Source: JANWHF01 sp036276235 (GTDB lineage: Bacteria > Planctomycetota > Phycisphaerae > Tepidisphaerales > Tepidisphaeraceae). From it: 25,454 nucleotides of DNA. The number at the start of each line of letters is the position of its first letter. The first letter of the stretch is position 1. The position numbers and the translations under genes were made by a program. The notes under the pieces were generated by a model that saw only the letters and a list, made by a program, of their open reading frames with translations, ran no database searches and was not told the origin of the DNA. This document shows, one piece after another, positions 24,246 through 25,454 of this stretch. The DNA lies in assembly GCA_036276235.1 (NCBI GenBank), contig DATBDZ010000270.1, forward strand, positions 1 through 25,454. The letters are read 5' to 3'.

Positions 24246-24433
24246 GTCATGCTGAGGTACTCCGAAGCATCTGGCTTGCTCGCGCGAAGAACGTCACGGT
24301 TTCGTGTAGAGTGGGTGTACTCGCCCACCATTTGCCGCTCATGGTGGGCGAGTACACCCACCCTACAGATACTCTGAAGCTTCCGGCCCATTCGCCTAAT
24401 CCGGCCAGATGCTTCGGAGTACCTCAGCATGAC
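24246..24433. repeat. Composite: family 1 repeat (copy D) interrupted by a family 2 element
   Basis: A family 1 left arm (24246-24275) and right arm (24404-24433) are complementary, but 128 bp separate them instead of about 16. In between lie a complete family 2 element (24306-24366) and a second, degraded family 1 left half (24367-24403, like copy A). The simplest reading is insertion of one element into or next to another, followed by divergence. Confidence 0.85.
24306..24366. repeat. Complete family 2 element (GTAG...CTAC)
   Basis: The element opens with GTAG (24306-24309) and ends with CTAC (24363-24366). Hairpin 1 is GTGGGTG-TACT-CGCCCAC (24311-24328). Hairpin 2 is GTGGGCG-AGTA-CACCCAC (24344-24361). 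The halves are inverted copies around a 15-nt centre. This copy nearly matches the partial element at 1-54. Confidence 0.92.
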
Positions 24434-24469
24434 ATTTTATTGCTACAATCGTTCTTAACCGCATAGCCA

Positions 24470-24856
24470 TCAGCTCACCTTACTCCCCGCGCCCACCGAT
24501 TCCGAAGGACCCACAACAATCACCTTCCCCGTCGCAGCATCGGTCGCGGCCAGCAGCATTCCCTGGCTGATCTCCCCACGCATCGTGCGCGGAGCAAGAT
24601 TCGCGACGATGACAATCTGCTTTCCCACCATCTGCTCAGGAGCGATGTGCTGGCGAAGCCCGGCGCAGATTTGCCGCTGCTCGGTGCCAAGATCCACCTT
24701 GAGAACGAGCAGTTTGTCCGCGTTCGGATGCGCCTTGCATTCTAAAACGGTGGCGACGCGCAATTCGAGCCGCGCGAAGTCATCGTATTGAATCGTCGTG
24801 CTCACCGGTGCCGCGGGAGCTGCTGGCGTCGGTGTCGGAGCGGGTGTATCAGCCAT
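24470..24856 (-). CDS. Stand-alone tRNA-binding domain (MetRS C-terminal/beta type)
   Basis: This 128-residue protein consists of a Pro/Ala-rich linker (residues 1-22, a PAPTPTPAAPAAP stretch) and an OB-fold tRNA-binding domain. The domain matches the C-terminal part of methionyl-tRNA synthetase: LRVATVLECKAHPNADKLLVLKVDLG, RQICAGLRQH, VIVANLAPRTMRGEISQGM. It would bind tRNA in the cytoplasm and raise affinity of a MetRS catalytic chain encoded elsewhere. It could equally be a CsaA/Trbp111-like free tRNA-binding protein. The start at 24856 is fixed by GAGGAGG six bases upstream. No metG catalytic gene is in the window. Confidence 0.9.
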   Translation of the reverse strand: MADTPAPTPTPAAPAAPVSTTIQYDDFARLELRVATVLECKAHPNADKLLVLKVDLGTEQRQICAGLRQHIAPEQMVGKQIVIVANLAPRTMRGEISQGMLLAATDAATGKVIVVGPSESVGAGSKVS

Positions 24857-24898
24857 GAAATTCCTCCTCAAATGAGCCGTCAAGTTGGGCAAATGCTA

Positions 24899-24926
24899 AC
24901 TATAGCCGCCAATGCGATTGAGCCAA
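24899..24926 (-). promoter_or_regulatory. Probable promoter of the tRNA-binding domain gene
   Basis: On the minus strand TTGGCT (24921-24926) is followed after 16 nt by TATAGT (24899-24904), giving a leader of about 36 nt before the ATG at 24856. This is the best sigma-70-like promoter in the window. Confidence 0.5.
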
Positions 24927-25002
24927 GTGGGCGGCCTCTCTGGCCCGCCATTTGCTCAAAGCAGACTGTTCCGAATGGTCGGGACGCGAAAGGAGATTTC
25001 GA

Positions 25003-25209
25003 ATGAGGAAGCTCGCTCTGATTACCGTGTTGGCCACCTCAATGGTCGGCGTTCCGATGATCGCAGGATGTGATCGCACTGTCTCGGAAGAGAAGACCTC
25101 GACCAGTGGTCCCAACGGCACCAAGACGACGGAGCAAAAGACTGTTCAGCATCCGGATGGCTCGACCAGCAGCTCCAGTTCGTCAGAAAAACACACGAGC
25201 AATCCGTAA
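25003..25209 (+). CDS. Small lipoprotein, unknown function
   Basis: This 68-residue protein has a lipoprotein signal: MRKLALITVLATSMVGVPMIAGC, with lipobox IAGC and Cys23 as the acylation site. The mature part is about 45 residues, rich in Ser, Thr, Lys and Glu, low in complexity (TSTSGPNGTKTTEQKT, DGSTSSSSSSEKH) and probably unstructured. AAAGGAG (24989-24995) seven bases before the ATG fixes the start. An ATG at 24952 would add residues before the signal. A strong terminator follows 50 bp past the stop, so the gene is probably transcribed alone. Tiny Ser/Thr-rich lipoproteins are common in planctomycetes without known roles. Confidence 0.82.
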   Translation: MRKLALITVLATSMVGVPMIAGCDRTVSEEKTSTSGPNGTKTTEQKTVQHPDGSTSSSSSSEKHTSNP

Positions 25210-25259
25210 TCTGGAATTTGCCGGCGAAGCGGTTCTGCCGGCGATGTTGTGAAGTGAAG

Positions 25260-25305
25260 GCCGGCGATCGCGTGGAAACCACGCGATCGTCGGCTTCGCT
25301 TTTTT
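25260..25305 (+). terminator. Rho-independent terminator of the lipoprotein gene
   Basis: A 16-bp stem (25260-25275 with 25279-25294, one G.T wobble) closes on an AAA loop. TTCGC and a run of six T follow (25300-25305). It is the only palindrome in the window with a proper T-tract. Confidence 0.85.
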
Positions 25306-25323
25306 GACGGGTGCGCTCAGAAC

Positions 25324-25373
25324 CCTCTCCCCTGTACTGGGCCCGTCGATTTAGTCGGCGGCGGGTGGAGAGG
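25324..25373. repeat. Imperfect palindrome near the right edge
   Basis: CCTCTCC (25324-25330) and GGAGAGG (25367-25373) are inverted. Inside are CCTGTACTGGG and a CCCG/CGGG pair around a GATTTAG centre. It may be a further member of the palindromic elements. No gene is seen from 25210 to the window end. Confidence 0.5.
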
Positions 25374-25454
25374 CGATCGCAGATAATTTCGTCGCGCCTA
25401 TTCTGATGTCGAGCCTTCGATGGATTTATCGACGCCAATTTTCGCACAACAATC

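Overview
The window looks like a chromosome segment of a planctomycete, most likely class Phycisphaerae. The evidence is a DUF1549/DUF1553 - DUF1501 - PPC-domain gene set, a small membrane protein ending in a C-x2-CGYDLR-(x)-CPECG zinc ribbon, a giant delta-60 repeat protein with an N-terminal 'LEARICLSA' motif (the planctomycete LEPRxLLSA type), and high-GC, long-spacer gene organisation. No tRNA, rRNA, prophage, transposase gene or CRISPR array is visible.

Layout. 294-8127 (minus strand) is a three-gene operon-like set, read from 8127 down: a cytochrome-like DUF1549/DUF1553 protein, a Tat-exported DUF1501 protein and a very long PPC-domain protein. All three are exported, and each junction carries a hairpin repeat. 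8605-9999 (minus) is a conserved-looking protein of unknown function, possibly a VOC-like metalloenzyme, divergent from a saccharopine-dehydrogenase-family oxidoreductase (10185-11309, plus). This converges on htpG (11315-13183, minus). Next come two small zinc-ribbon proteins (plus), then a STAS-domain protein and a PilT-type ATPase (a minus-strand pair with a 17-nt gap). These are followed by a 1368-residue surface/secreted protein with 14 delta-60 repeats plus PKD-like and SdrD-B-like domains (minus), a secreted TPR protein (plus), recN (minus), a stand-alone MetRS C-terminal tRNA-binding domain protein (minus), and a small lipoprotein (plus) followed by a strong terminator.

The most unusual content lies between the genes. 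Almost every spacer holds palindromic elements. Many have the layout of REP/BIME elements: a GTAG tetranucleotide directly 5' of a hairpin, often with a second inverted copy so that the element reads GTAG...CTAC. At least five stem sequences are used, and several unrelated stems close on the same tetranucleotide loop, GG-TACT-CC or its complement. A separate ~76-nt inverted repeat occurs four times, once as a perfect 32-nt inverted repeat carrying matched changes in both arms, and once interrupted by a second palindromic family. In one place both flanking convergent genes take their stop codons from the GTAG ends of the element between them. I read this as a family of REP-like elements probably mobilised from elsewhere in the genome by a REP-associated tyrosine transposase. 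No such transposase is in the window, so that part is inference.
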